From Salipiger sp. IMCC34102 (GTDB lineage Bacteria; Pseudomonadota; Alphaproteobacteria; Rhodobacterales; Rhodobacteraceae): a stretch of 62,246 bases of DNA. The stretch covers positions 1-62,246 of the forward strand of contig NZ_SELQ01000012.1 in the NCBI RefSeq assembly GCF_004145405.1, read 5' to 3'. A model generated the notes under the pieces. That model ran no database searches. It was given only the letters and a program-made list of their open reading frames with translations, and was not told where the DNA came from. This document shows positions 8,990-17,232 of the stretch, in pieces (the first letter of the stretch is position 1; the number at the start of each line of letters is the position of its first letter). A program made the position numbers and the translations under genes.

Positions 8990-9993
8990 GGCAGGTCGAG
9001 CGCCTTCATCTGCTCGGCCACCTGTTCCGCCCCGTAGAGCGTGCGGATGCTGGGGTTCATCGCGGCCCCGCTCATGGTGACGATCCGGCCCTGCTGGACG
9101 GCTTCCATCTGGCTGACGGTCGGATCACTCTCGAGGAACTCGATCTTGTTTTCCGCGGTATCCAGGTCCCAGCGGTTGCGGTCGACCTGGGCTGCCACGA
9201 AGATGGTCGGATCGGCGGCCATGATGCCTTCCCAGCCGACGGCCGGCCAGTCCGCATCCGTGGTGATCGCATTCGACCCGCCGAGGATGTCCGCGATGTA
9301 CCCCGAGGGTCCGTTTCCGCCACCCAGATAGGCGTCATCGGCGGGCGACGGGCTGGAGAACCAGAACAGGAACGTCCTGTCCTCGGTGTCCGAGAACTCC
9401 TCGCGCAGGGCCGCCTCGCGCGCCTTGAAATCCGCGATGAGCGCGTCGCCCCGATCGGTCACGTCGAAGATCCGCGCAAGATCGTCGATCTCCTGGTAAA
9501 GCAGGTCCATGCTCCACAGGGCGTCGCGCGAGCCGTAGGCGTCGCCGGAGTCCATCGTCGTCGCGCAGGCGCTCGGCGACAGGTAGCTCGGGATGCCGAG
9601 CGTTTCGAAATCCGTCCGCTGCGCGACCTTGCTGTCGGGGCCCATCAGCGTCGTCAGCATGGCGGCCACGAAATCGGGCTGCGTCGACAGGACCGATTCA
9701 AGCGTCGGGAATTCGACGGTCAGCAACTGGACGCCGTCGTTGGCCTCTTCCAGTTCGGGAAGGACGGAGTTCGGCCAGAAGGCCGTCGCCGCCATGCGGT
9801 CCTCGAGCCCCAGCAGCAGCATGATCTCGGCGCTGTTCTGACCGAGGGCAACGGCGTTCTGAGGGGCTTCGTCGAAGGTTATGGACTGCCCACAGTTCTC
9901 GATCGTGAGCGGGTAGCTCGTCTCGGCGTGGAGGATGGTTCCGGAGGCGGCAAGGGCGATGCTCGCGATGGCCGGGGCGGTCTTGAAGGTCAT
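8986..9993 (-). CDS. Metal-chelate ABC importer, periplasmic binding protein (FecB/BtuF-like)
   Basis: This 335-residue secreted protein carries a signal peptide (MTFKTAPAIASIALAASGTI, then LHAETS). It has the type III binding-protein pattern: NAVALGQNSAEIMLLLGLEDRM near the start and a long central helix. The start is placed at 9993, where the signal peptide begins and GAGAG lies upstream; the open frame continues for 46 codons upstream without a plausible signal. It is the first gene of the importer operon. An inverted repeat just upstream (10006-10030) may be an operator. Confidence 0.85.
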   Translation of the reverse strand: MTFKTAPAIASIALAASGTILHAETSYPLTIENCGQSITFDEAPQNAVALGQNSAEIMLLLGLEDRMAATAFWPNSVLPELEEANDGVQLLTVEFPTLESVLSTQPDFVAAMLTTLMGPDSKVAQRTDFETLGIPSYLSPSACATTMDSGDAYGSRDALWSMDLLYQEIDDLARIFDVTDRGDALIADFKAREAALREEFSDTEDRTFLFWFSSPSPADDAYLGGGNGPSGYIADILGGSNAITTDADWPAVGWEGIMAADPTIFVAAQVDRNRWDLDTAENKIEFLESDPTVSQMEAVQQGRIVTMSGAAMNPSIRTLYGAEQVAEQMKALDLP

Positions 9994-10005
9994 GGCGCTA
10001 CTCTC

Positions 10006-10030
10006 ATTTCCGAGTGATTCAGTCGGAAAT
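10006..10030. promoter_or_regulatory. 8-bp inverted repeat upstream of the ABC importer
   Basis: ATTTCCGA (10006-10013) and TCGGAAAT (10023-10030) form a perfect inverted repeat with a 9-base spacer, 13 bases before the importer's start codon. The half TCGGAAAT occurs again at about 10189-10196, before the divergent unknown gene. This is a candidate operator, perhaps for an iron regulator; the binding protein is unknown. Confidence 0.4.
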
Positions 10031-10215
10031 CCTCTAGAATCGGCATCCGCGACGATCAAGAGCGATTCTGTCGCGAACACGGCGTCGTTCCTGAAAGCTC
10101 GCAGGCTGGGAAAATGCCACGGGTCGGTCATGTCGAGACACCGGTCAGATACCCCTTTTCAAGGCGCATGATTCCAGACTATATTTGTCGGAAATAACCC
10201 GGATATGGAGGCGAG

Positions 10216-10611
10216 ATGGCCGTCCCCCTTCTCAAAGCCGACGACGCCCCGCAAGCGGAACCCCCGCTGCTTGGCCTTGTCCGCATGTCCGCGCTCGATT
10301 GCCGGGCCGCGGCACGGGCCGAGGCCACGGCCTGTGCCGCCATCGATCCGGCGGCCCGTCCCGACGTGCTGGCCACGCAACTGGTGAAGATGCTGCCGCA
10401 GTTCCTGAAGCGTCGGCCCGTCCTTTGGCGTCCCGGGACCCGCGGCATGTCCTTCGACGAAGCCTGGCTTCTCGCGCTCGACCGCGCCGTGCGGCGCGGC
10501 GACCGGGACAGCGAGCGTTTCCTTCTGTCCAGCCGGATCGATGCCGCCTCGCTTCATTCCGCAAGGACGCTGGTTCGGGGGTTGATCCGCCGGACGCAAA
10601 CCACGATCTGA
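10216..10611 (+). CDS. Small conserved-looking protein of unknown function
   Basis: This 131-residue soluble protein has a strong ribosome site (GGAGG, 4 bases before ATG). It is rich in Ala, Arg and Leu and mostly helical in appearance, for example DVLATQLVKMLPQFLKRR and SFDEAWLLALDRAVRRGDRD. No signal peptide, membrane helix or known motif was recognised. It is divergent from the importer and shares the TCGGAAAT half-site upstream; dps follows 46 bases later. That context hints at an iron or oxidative-stress link (inference only). Confidence 0.65.
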   Translation: MAVPLLKADDAPQAEPPLLGLVRMSALDCRAAARAEATACAAIDPAARPDVLATQLVKMLPQFLKRRPVLWRPGTRGMSFDEAWLLALDRAVRRGDRDSERFLLSSRIDAASLHSARTLVRGLIRRTQTTI

Positions 10612-10657
10612 AGACAAACACCCGGTCAGCCGACCGACCACAACAAAGGACCCCATC

Positions 10658-11128
10658 ATGGCCGAAACCGCATCCGATCTCAGCCCCGACGCCACCGCCG
10701 AAATCGCGACCGCCCTGAACCAAAGCGTCGCCGAGACCGTGGTCGCGACCATGCTTGCCCAGAACTTCCACTGGAACGTGACCGGCATGGCCTTCGGCCC
10801 GCTGCACGAGCTTTTCCAGGCGATCTACGAGGATCACTTCACGGGCCAGGACGATCTGGCGGAACGCATCCGCGCCATCGGTGAGATCGCGGAAGGCAAG
10901 CTGGCCACGCATCTCGAACGCTCCAAGGTCACCGAAGGCGACGAGCAGGCCTCCGACAAGGAGATGATCCGTCACCTTGCCGAAGCGCAGGAAACGATCG
11001 GCGCCACCCTCGCCGGCCTGTCGGAGATCGCAGCCCGCCACGGTGATATCCGCACCGAGGACCTGGCCATCGAACGCGGCCGCATCCACGACAAGTTTGC
11101 CTGGATGCTGCGCGCGCACCTGAAGTAA
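10658..11128 (+). CDS. dps: Dps, DNA-binding ferritin-like protein from starved cells
   Basis: This 156-residue protein forms a dodecamer that oxidises and stores iron and shields DNA. The Dps signature is clear: NFHWNVTGMAFGPLHELFQA, followed by IYEDHFTGQDDLAERIRAIG, giving the ferroxidase ligands (H of NFHWN, and the later H and D/E of DHFTGQDDLAE). The length is normal for the family. It lies near the iron-chelate importer and ends in a strong terminator, so it is probably the last gene of its transcript. Confidence 0.93.
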   Translation: MAETASDLSPDATAEIATALNQSVAETVVATMLAQNFHWNVTGMAFGPLHELFQAIYEDHFTGQDDLAERIRAIGEIAEGKLATHLERSKVTEGDEQASDKEMIRHLAEAQETIGATLAGLSEIAARHGDIRTEDLAIERGRIHDKFAWMLRAHLK

Positions 11129-11137
11129 ACACTCAGA

Positions 11138-11168
11138 CGGCCCGGCGCACATCACGCCGGGCCGTTTT
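11138..11168 (+). terminator. Rho-independent terminator of dps
   Basis: A perfect 10-bp stem, CGGCCCGGCG (11138-11147) with CGCCGGGCCG (11155-11164), has a 7-base loop and is followed by TTTT. Confidence 0.9.
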
Positions 11169-11373
11169 CTTCGGTCAGGTGGCGCGGACCGAAGATGAGT
11201 TGGCGCAAACCTGTCACGCCGACCTGACAGTGCACAGCGGCTTTCGGTACGAATTCGGCAAGGCCTGCAAAACGGCCCTTGTTCGTTGGGTGGCGATCCG
11301 TTCCTGCGTCAGGCTCAGGACCCATTGTCTGAATCGAAGGGCAAGGTTCATCGCACGAAAACAGAGCGGTGAT

Positions 11374-11521
11374 ATGCTTGGCCTCTTCTGGCTGAACGAT
11401 GCGCAGATGGCGCGCCTTGAGCCCTTCTTTCCGAAGTCCCATGGCAAGCCGCGCGTTGATGGTCGGCGCGTGTTGAGTGGGATCATCTTCCTAAATCGTA
11501 ACGGCTTGCGGTGGCGCGATG
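11374..11521 (+). pseudogene. IS5-family transposase remnant (N-terminus only)
   Basis: From the ATG at 11374 the frame reads MLGLFWLNDAQMARLEPFFP, KSHGKPRVDGRRVLSGIIF, then NRNGLRWRD. This is the well-conserved start of IS5/IS427-type transposases. After RWRD it is cut by an IS3-type end at 11522, so only about 50 of some 250 residues remain. The open frame upstream of 11374 does not look like transposase. Confidence 0.75.
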
Positions 11522-11660
11522 TGAGCTACCCCCGAAATTCGGACACTGACATAAGCTATGGTTTGCAGTCTGCTGATCTTCGGTGAGAAAGAGGTCGAAG
11601 ATGTCGAGACGCAGGCAGCATGCCCCTGCGTTCAAACCGAAGGTGGCGCTGGAAGCGGGG
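11522..11660 (+). pseudogene. IS3-family left end with start of orfA
   Basis: An IS3-type end begins TGAGCTACCCCCGAAATTCG. From the ATG at 11601 the frame reads MSRRRQHAPAFKPKVALEAG, the start of an OrfA helix-turn-helix protein. The homology stops near 11660. A related fragment lies at 18589-18789: the two share TTGCAGTCTGC(T/C)GATCTTCG almost base for base. The bases from 11661 to 11861 hold no gene; they contain an inverted repeat CACCCAA/TTGGGTG (around 11693-11717) and presumably the promoter of the TRAP operon. Confidence 0.7.
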
Positions 11661-11861
11661 AGCCGTTCAGCCTGTCACTGTAAAATTTCCTACACACCCA
11701 AGTTCTGATTTTGGGTGAGGACCGAAACACGGCACCGTAAAATCTTTTAAAAACCGCTCCGGCGAGCATTGCGTGTTTTGCATGGCGGGTATTCCCGAGG
11801 TTAATCGCGATCCGATGGCGGCGTGCATTCTGCCCGCCCCGTCGAAATCGGAGGAGTTAAG

Positions 11862-12857
11862 ATGAATACGCATGTTTCGATCTTTGCCGGCTGCGCGCTT
11901 GCACTGACCATCGCCGTCCCGGCCGGAGCGCAGGAGGCCGACCGTTCGGATTGGCCGTCGAGCTTCACGGTCGGCACCGCAAGCCAGGGTGGCACCTATT
12001 TCGCCTATGGCTCCGGCTGGGCCAACCTCGTGGGCGAGGAACTGGGCATCTCCGGCGGTGCGGAAGTCACCGGTGGCCCGATGCAGAACATGGCGCTGGT
12101 GCATACCGGCGATCTGGCCTTTGGCATGACCACGCTTGGTCCGGCGCGCGAAAGCATGGACGGGGCGAACCCGATCGCGCCGGGGCTGGAGATGACCAAT
12201 GCCTGCGCGATGTTCCCGATGTATCAGACGCCCTTTTCGGTGACGGCGCTGTCATCATCGGGCATCACGAGCGTGTCGGACATTCCCGATGGGGCACGGA
12301 TCGGCTTCGGACCGGCTGGATCCACCTCGGACACCTACTTTCCGCGCATGATGGATACACTGGGCGTGAACTACGACCGCCGCAACGGTGGCTGGTCCGA
12401 CCTGGGCGGCCAGCTGCAGGACGGGCTGCTCGACGTGATCGCCTTCGCCGCAGGCATTCCGGTTCCAGCCGTCAGCCAGCTCGAGGTGCAGACCGACGTG
12501 AACATCATCGAGTTCACCGAGGAAGAGCAGCAGCAGCTTCTGGACGCCTTCCCGGTGTCCCAGTTCGAGATCCCGGCCGATACCTACTCCACGCTTACCG
12601 ACCCCGCCCGGTCGGTTTCGATGTGGAACTTCGCGGTCGCCAACTGCGACCTGCCGGCGAGCTTCGTGAAGGCGGTCGTCGACGTGGTGATGTCGGATAA
12701 CGAGCGGATGGTCAGCATTCACCGGGCCGCGGGGTCCACCCTGCCGGAGAACGCATCCCGGAACACGGTCCTGCCCTGGCACCCCGGTGCGGCAGAGTGG
12801 TTCGCAGAGAACTCCGACGTCGAGATCTCCGACGACATGATCTACAGCGCGAACTGA
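11862..12857 (+). CDS. TRAP transporter solute receptor, TAXI family
   Basis: This 331-residue periplasmic binding protein belongs to a TRAP transporter of the TAXI type. A signal peptide ends near GAQEADRSD. The family pattern follows: FTVGTASQGGTYFAYGSGWA near the N-terminus, then the ligand-gating motifs MTTLGPARESMDG and RIGFGPAGSTSDTYFPRMMD. The start at 11862 is preceded by GGAGGAG; an ATG 39 bases earlier lacks such a site. TAXI receptors bind dicarboxylates or amino acids such as glutamate, but the ligand cannot be called. It is the first gene of a receptor-permease pair, with a hairpin between. Confidence 0.88.
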   Translation: MNTHVSIFAGCALALTIAVPAGAQEADRSDWPSSFTVGTASQGGTYFAYGSGWANLVGEELGISGGAEVTGGPMQNMALVHTGDLAFGMTTLGPARESMDGANPIAPGLEMTNACAMFPMYQTPFSVTALSSSGITSVSDIPDGARIGFGPAGSTSDTYFPRMMDTLGVNYDRRNGGWSDLGGQLQDGLLDVIAFAAGIPVPAVSQLEVQTDVNIIEFTEEEQQQLLDAFPVSQFEIPADTYSTLTDPARSVSMWNFAVANCDLPASFVKAVVDVVMSDNERMVSIHRAAGSTLPENASRNTVLPWHPGAAEWFAENSDVEISDDMIYSAN

Positions 12858-12875
12858 TCCGCGCGGCATGAATGT

Positions 12876-12899
12876 CGGGCCCCGGGCGACCGGGGCCCG
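12876..12899 (+). promoter_or_regulatory. Stem-loop between TRAP receptor and permease genes
   Basis: CGGGCCCCGG (12876-12885) pairs perfectly with CCGGGGCCCG (12890-12899) around a GCGA tetraloop, 18 bases after the receptor stop, followed by CATCTTGGTTTT. It could act as partial terminator or mRNA stabiliser, giving more receptor than permease, as proposed for other TRAP operons. Confidence 0.65.
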
Positions 12900-12925
12900 C
12901 ATCTTGGTTTTCGGGAGGGGACGGC

Positions 12926-15148
12926 ATGGCGCGCAGCGACATGGAAGACGACATCATCATAGCGGAAGGCGTTGACGAGGATATCGCGGAGGGCAACCGG
13001 CGCATCTTTACCGATTGGCGCTACATGGTCGTCGCCTGGGCCGCCGGGCTCTATGCCGCGTTCCATATGGCGGCGCTGACGGGTCTGTCGATCTCGTCCG
13101 CGACCGGCATCGACATTCCCTTCCTGCCCCAGTTCCCGATGGAGACCTGGAATTTCCGCATCGTCCACGTGGCGGGTGCGCTGATCCTGGGCTTTCTGTT
13201 CTACGCGCCCAACGCATTTCCCGAAGACCCCCGCGGCGAGACACCGATGCTGGGCTACCTTGGCCTGGCACTCGGCATCCCCGCGATCCTGTCTCTGGTG
13301 GTGGCGATCTGGTTCGCGCTCCAGATCAACTCGGGCGTGATGTGGAACGGCATGGACGCGACCATCCGCTTCCGTGAAGTCTGGCTTTTCGGCATCCCGC
13401 TGTGCGTTGCTAGCTTCGGGGCCATCGCGTTGAGCTGGTTTCACCGTCGGGTGCGATCGGGCTTCGCAATCCCCGACCTGGTGATGTGCATCTGTTCGGT
13501 CGCGGTCGCGGTCTATCTCATCACAATCTACGCGACGCTCATGCGCAACTCGACCGGCACGCCCTTTGCGCCCATCGGCATCTCTCTGGCTGCCGTTGCG
13601 GGCAGCGCGCTGATCCTCGAGATGACGCGCCGCGTGGCGGGTCTGGCGCTGGTGGTGATTTCGGCGGTCTTCCTCGCCTATGTCTTCACCGGGCAGTATC
13701 TGCCCGGCTTCCTGAACTCGCCCCCCATCGGATGGGAGCGGTTCTTCAGCCAGCTTTACACGGACGCCGGAATTCTCGGGCCGACGACGGCGGTGTCGTC
13801 GACCTACATCATCCTGTTCATCATCTTCGCGGCCTTCCTGCAGGCCTCCAAGGTTGGCGATTACTTCGTGAACTTCGCCTTCGCCCTGGCGGGACGTGCG
13901 CGCGGCGGTCCGGCGAAGGTGGCGATCTTTGCGAGCGGATTGATGGGCATGATCAACGGCACCTCGGCGGGCAACGTGGTGGCGACGGGTTCGCTCACGA
14001 TTCCGCTGATGAAGAAAGTCGGCTACAAGCCCAAGACTGCCGGAGCGATCGAGGCCGCGGCCTCCACCGGCGGGCAGATCGTGCCGCCGATCATGGGTGC
14101 AGGTGCCTTCATCATGGCCGAGATCACCGGCATCCCCTACACCGAGATCGCCTTCGCCGCCGTGATCCCCGCGATCCTTTACTTTGTGTCCGTCTACTTC
14201 ATGGTCGACTTCGAGGCGGCCAAGCTGGGCATGAAGGGCATGACCAAGGACGAGATCCCGGTTCTGTCGAAACTGATCCGCAAGATCTTCCTCTTCATTC
14301 CCATCGTGATCCTGATCATCGCGCTCTTCGTGGGCTATTCGGTGATCCGCGCGGGCGTCTACGCCACGGTGGCGGCGGTCGTCGTCAGCTGGCTGACCGA
14401 GCACAGGATGGGTCCCAGGCGTATCGCCAAGGCCTTCGAGATGGGCGGGATCATGTCGATCCAGATCATCGCGGTCTGCGCCTGCGCGGGCATCATCGTG
14501 GGCGTCATCAGCCTGACGGGGGTGGGCGCGCGGTTCTCTTCGGTCCTGTTGGGACTGGCTTCGGCCTCGCAGCTGCTGGCCTTGTTCTTCGCCATGTGCA
14601 TCTCGATCCTGCTGGGCATGGGGATGCCGACGACGGCGGCTTATGCGGTGGCGGCCTCGGTCGTGGCTCCGGGCCTCATTCAGCTCGGGATCGGACCGCT
14701 GACGGCGCATTTCTTCGTGTTCTACTTCGCGGTGCTCTCGGCGATCACGCCGCCCGTGGCGCTCGCCAGCTATGCGGCTGCCGGAATCTCCGGGTCGAAC
14801 CCGATGGAGACGTCGATGGCCTCGTTCAAGATCGGCATCGCCGCCTTCGTCGTGCCCTTCATGTTCTTCTACAACCAGGCCCTCCTGATGGACGGCACCA
14901 CGCTCGAGATCATCCGGGCCGCGGTGACGGCGATCATCGGTGTCTTCCTGCTTTCGGGCGGGGTGCAGGGTTGGTTTGTTGGTCGAGCGGTCGGCTGGAT
15001 CACCCGGGCGGCGCTGGTCTTCGCGGCGCTTGCGCTGATCGAGGGGGGCCTGCTGAGCGATCTGGCGGGCCTTGCACTGGTGGCCTTTGCCTACGCCAGT
15101 GCCCGGTTCACGGGCCCCGGCGACGGAAGCAAGGCGCAAGCTGCCTGA
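12926..15148 (+). CDS. TRAP transporter fused small/large membrane subunit (DctQM type)
   Basis: This 740-residue inner-membrane protein joins the 4-helix DctQ-like part (about residues 25-150) to the 12-helix DctM-like part, the usual form partnering TAXI receptors. DctM marks are ASGLMGMINGTSAGNVVATG, EAAASTGGQIVPPIMGAGAF and GMGMPTTAAYAVAASVVAPG, which form the sodium/substrate sites of the scaffold. The start at 12926 follows GGGAGGGG; the ATG at 12872 lies inside the intergenic hairpin and is rejected. The C-terminal 90 residues are extra hydrophobic segments. It should import an organic acid with the upstream receptor, driven by an ion gradient. Confidence 0.9.
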   Translation: MARSDMEDDIIIAEGVDEDIAEGNRRIFTDWRYMVVAWAAGLYAAFHMAALTGLSISSATGIDIPFLPQFPMETWNFRIVHVAGALILGFLFYAPNAFPEDPRGETPMLGYLGLALGIPAILSLVVAIWFALQINSGVMWNGMDATIRFREVWLFGIPLCVASFGAIALSWFHRRVRSGFAIPDLVMCICSVAVAVYLITIYATLMRNSTGTPFAPIGISLAAVAGSALILEMTRRVAGLALVVISAVFLAYVFTGQYLPGFLNSPPIGWERFFSQLYTDAGILGPTTAVSSTYIILFIIFAAFLQASKVGDYFVNFAFALAGRARGGPAKVAIFASGLMGMINGTSAGNVVATGSLTIPLMKKVGYKPKTAGAIEAAASTGGQIVPPIMGAGAFIMAEITGIPYTEIAFAAVIPAILYFVSVYFMVDFEAAKLGMKGMTKDEIPVLSKLIRKIFLFIPIVILIIALFVGYSVIRAGVYATVAAVVVSWLTEHRMGPRRIAKAFEMGGIMSIQIIAVCACAGIIVGVISLTGVGARFSSVLLGLASASQLLALFFAMCISILLGMGMPTTAAYAVAASVVAPGLIQLGIGPLTAHFFVFYFAVLSAITPPVALASYAAAGISGSNPMETSMASFKIGIAAFVVPFMFFYNQALLMDGTTLEIIRAAVTAIIGVFLLSGGVQGWFVGRAVGWITRAALVFAALALIEGGLLSDLAGLALVAFAYASARFTGPGDGSKAQAA

Positions 15149-15327
15149 GCCGTCGTGCCTCGGGACACGAAGGCGCGCGACGCCAGCTTCACAAGGTCGG
15201 CGTTCGCCGTTCCGAGGTGCTCTCGGATGCCGCGCGGCCTGCGGGTCCAAGGGTTGCGCGGCCCGTCCATTGCGCATGGGGCGATTCCATTCGACACTGC
15301 AGGGATGGCACAGCCCGGTAACAAGCG

Positions 15328-17232
15328 ATGACTGAGGAAACGGCCACCGGGGCCTTCAGCCCGAAGGCAGGCAGCGCCCGGTCCGAAGGCCTTGCGCACA
15401 GGCATACGAAGCTGGCGCGACAGCGCGGGCCAGCCGCCTGGCGCACCTTCACCGTCATTGCGGGAATCGCGGCGGCCTTGGGCCTTCTTGCGCTGATGTT
15501 CCTCCTTGGGGTCTTCCGGGACCAGGCAACGGAGCGGGCCCGCGTCGCGACGACCGGCATGGCCGAGATGGTGGACGGCTGGTTTTCGCACTATGCGCCG
15601 TTGCCCGATCTGCTGGCCCGGGATCCGCGCGTGATTTCCGCGCTGTCGAACGAAATCGCGTCCGCAGATCTGGGCTGGCTGAACCGGGAACTGGCCGTCT
15701 GGAAAGACGCCACGCTGACCTCCGACATCTATCTCATGGCGACCGACGGGACCACCGTGGCGGCGTCCAACGCCGGGACAGAGGTCAGCTTCGTTGGACA
15801 GAACTTCTCTTTCCGGCCCTATTTTCAGCAGGCGATGAAAGGCGAGACCGGGCGCCTCTTTGCCCTTGGCACGACATCTGGCCTGCGCGGCTACTATCTG
15901 TCTGCGCCGGTGCGGGATGACGGAAGGATCGTCGGCGTCGCCGTGATCAAGATCTCCATCGATGGGCTCGAACTGGCCATGGGCAACGTGCCGTACGGCG
16001 CTTTTGTCACCGACGAGACCGGCGTTGTCATCATCTCGAACATCGAGGCGCTGCGGCTGTCTTCCCTCGGTGCCCTTTCACCCCAGGACCGCGCGGAGAT
16101 CACCCGGACCCGCCGCTTCGATCTCGACCGCGTGGAACCTGCGACGATCACGTCTACGGGAAGCTGGGGCCCCGAAAGACCTCTGGTGCGGGCCCCCGCG
16201 AAGGAGGACGGCCAGGACCGTACCTACCTGCACCTTACAGAGCCGCTGACTCAAAACCCTTGGACGCTGCACCTGCTCTACGACGCGGCGGCGGCGAGGG
16301 CGGCGGCACTGACCTGGAGCCTGGTTGCATTCTCCACCGGGCTGGCGACGCTTGCCATGACTGCCCTCGCGCTCGGGCGCAGGCGACGACTGATCGAACG
16401 GCTGAGCGAGCGCGAACGCACGGCGCGCGAGCTGGAGCGTCGCGTTGCAGTGCGGACCGCGGCGCTCGAGACCGAGGTGAAGGAACGCCGCACGGCCGAG
16501 ACGACCCTTCGCCAGACCCAGCACGAACTCGTTCAGGCAGGCAAGCTCGCGGCTCTCGGGCAGATGTCGGCCGCGCTGAGCCACGAGTTCAACCAGCCGC
16601 TGACGGCGATCCGGACCTACGTCGAAAACGCCGTCGCCTTCCAGCAGGCCGGCAAGCAGGAGCGCGCGAGCGACAACCTCGAGCGGGTCCTGCGGTTGAC
16701 CGAGCGGATGGCGCAATTGTCGAAGCATCTCAACCGGTTCGCCCGGAAGTCGGACAACGATCTGCACGAGATCGAGATCGACAACGTGATCGACGAAGCG
16801 CTCGCCCTTCTGTCCGGCCGGGTCCAGCGCTCCGAAACCGAGGTTGCCCGCGAGGGAGAGCGGGGCATCGTCGTCCTGGGCGGCGCGGTGCGGCTTCAGC
16901 ACGTGGCGATGAACCTGATCGGCAACGCGATCGACGCCGTGCCGGATGATCGCACACCGTGTATCACCATCCGCACAACCGCGGACGAAGATCGCGCGCA
17001 GCTCATCGTCGAAGACAACGGCACGGGGATTCCCGATGATCTTGCGGACCGGATCTTCGACCCTTTCTTCACCACCAAGGAGGTCGGGCGCGGCCTGGGG
17101 CTGGGCCTGTCGATCTGCTACAATATCGTCCACGACTTCGGTGGCACCATGGCGGCCGAAACCCGCGGCGAGGGCGGTGCGCGGGTAACCGTCACGCTGC
17201 GCCTGGCCAAGCCGAAAGGGTTCCCTTCGTGA
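15328..17232 (+). CDS. DctB-like sensor histidine kinase
   Basis: This 634-residue membrane kinase has one helix near residues 40-65 and a second near 330-350, flanking a periplasmic sensing region of double PDC/Cache type (for example NFSFRPYFQQAMKGETGRLF, which also marks DctB of rhizobia). The cytoplasmic part has a coiled linker, the phospho-accepting box ALSHEFNQPLTAIRTYVENA (H419), and the ATP-binding N, G1 and G2 boxes (NLIGNAIDAV, VEDNGTGIPDD, GRGLGLGLSICYNIV). The SHEFNQPL form is specific to the DctB/NtrB-like HK4 group. It overlaps the regulator gene by 4 bases. It probably senses the solute taken up by the TRAP system just upstream. Confidence 0.9.
   Translation: MTEETATGAFSPKAGSARSEGLAHRHTKLARQRGPAAWRTFTVIAGIAAALGLLALMFLLGVFRDQATERARVATTGMAEMVDGWFSHYAPLPDLLARDPRVISALSNEIASADLGWLNRELAVWKDATLTSDIYLMATDGTTVAASNAGTEVSFVGQNFSFRPYFQQAMKGETGRLFALGTTSGLRGYYLSAPVRDDGRIVGVAVIKISIDGLELAMGNVPYGAFVTDETGVVIISNIEALRLSSLGALSPQDRAEITRTRRFDLDRVEPATITSTGSWGPERPLVRAPAKEDGQDRTYLHLTEPLTQNPWTLHLLYDAAAARAAALTWSLVAFSTGLATLAMTALALGRRRRLIERLSERERTARELERRVAVRTAALETEVKERRTAETTLRQTQHELVQAGKLAALGQMSAALSHEFNQPLTAIRTYVENAVAFQQAGKQERASDNLERVLRLTERMAQLSKHLNRFARKSDNDLHEIEIDNVIDEALALLSGRVQRSETEVAREGERGIVVLGGAVRLQHVAMNLIGNAIDAVPDDRTPCITIRTTADEDRAQLIVEDNGTGIPDDLADRIFDPFFTTKEVGRGLGLGLSICYNIVHDFGGTMAAETRGEGGARVTVTLRLAKPKGFPS

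Noticed and set aside
11661-11861. Sigma54 promoter for the TRAP operon
   Set aside because: I looked for GG-N10-GC with TGGCAC/TTGC features; partial words such as CGGCACC occur, but none has the right spacing.
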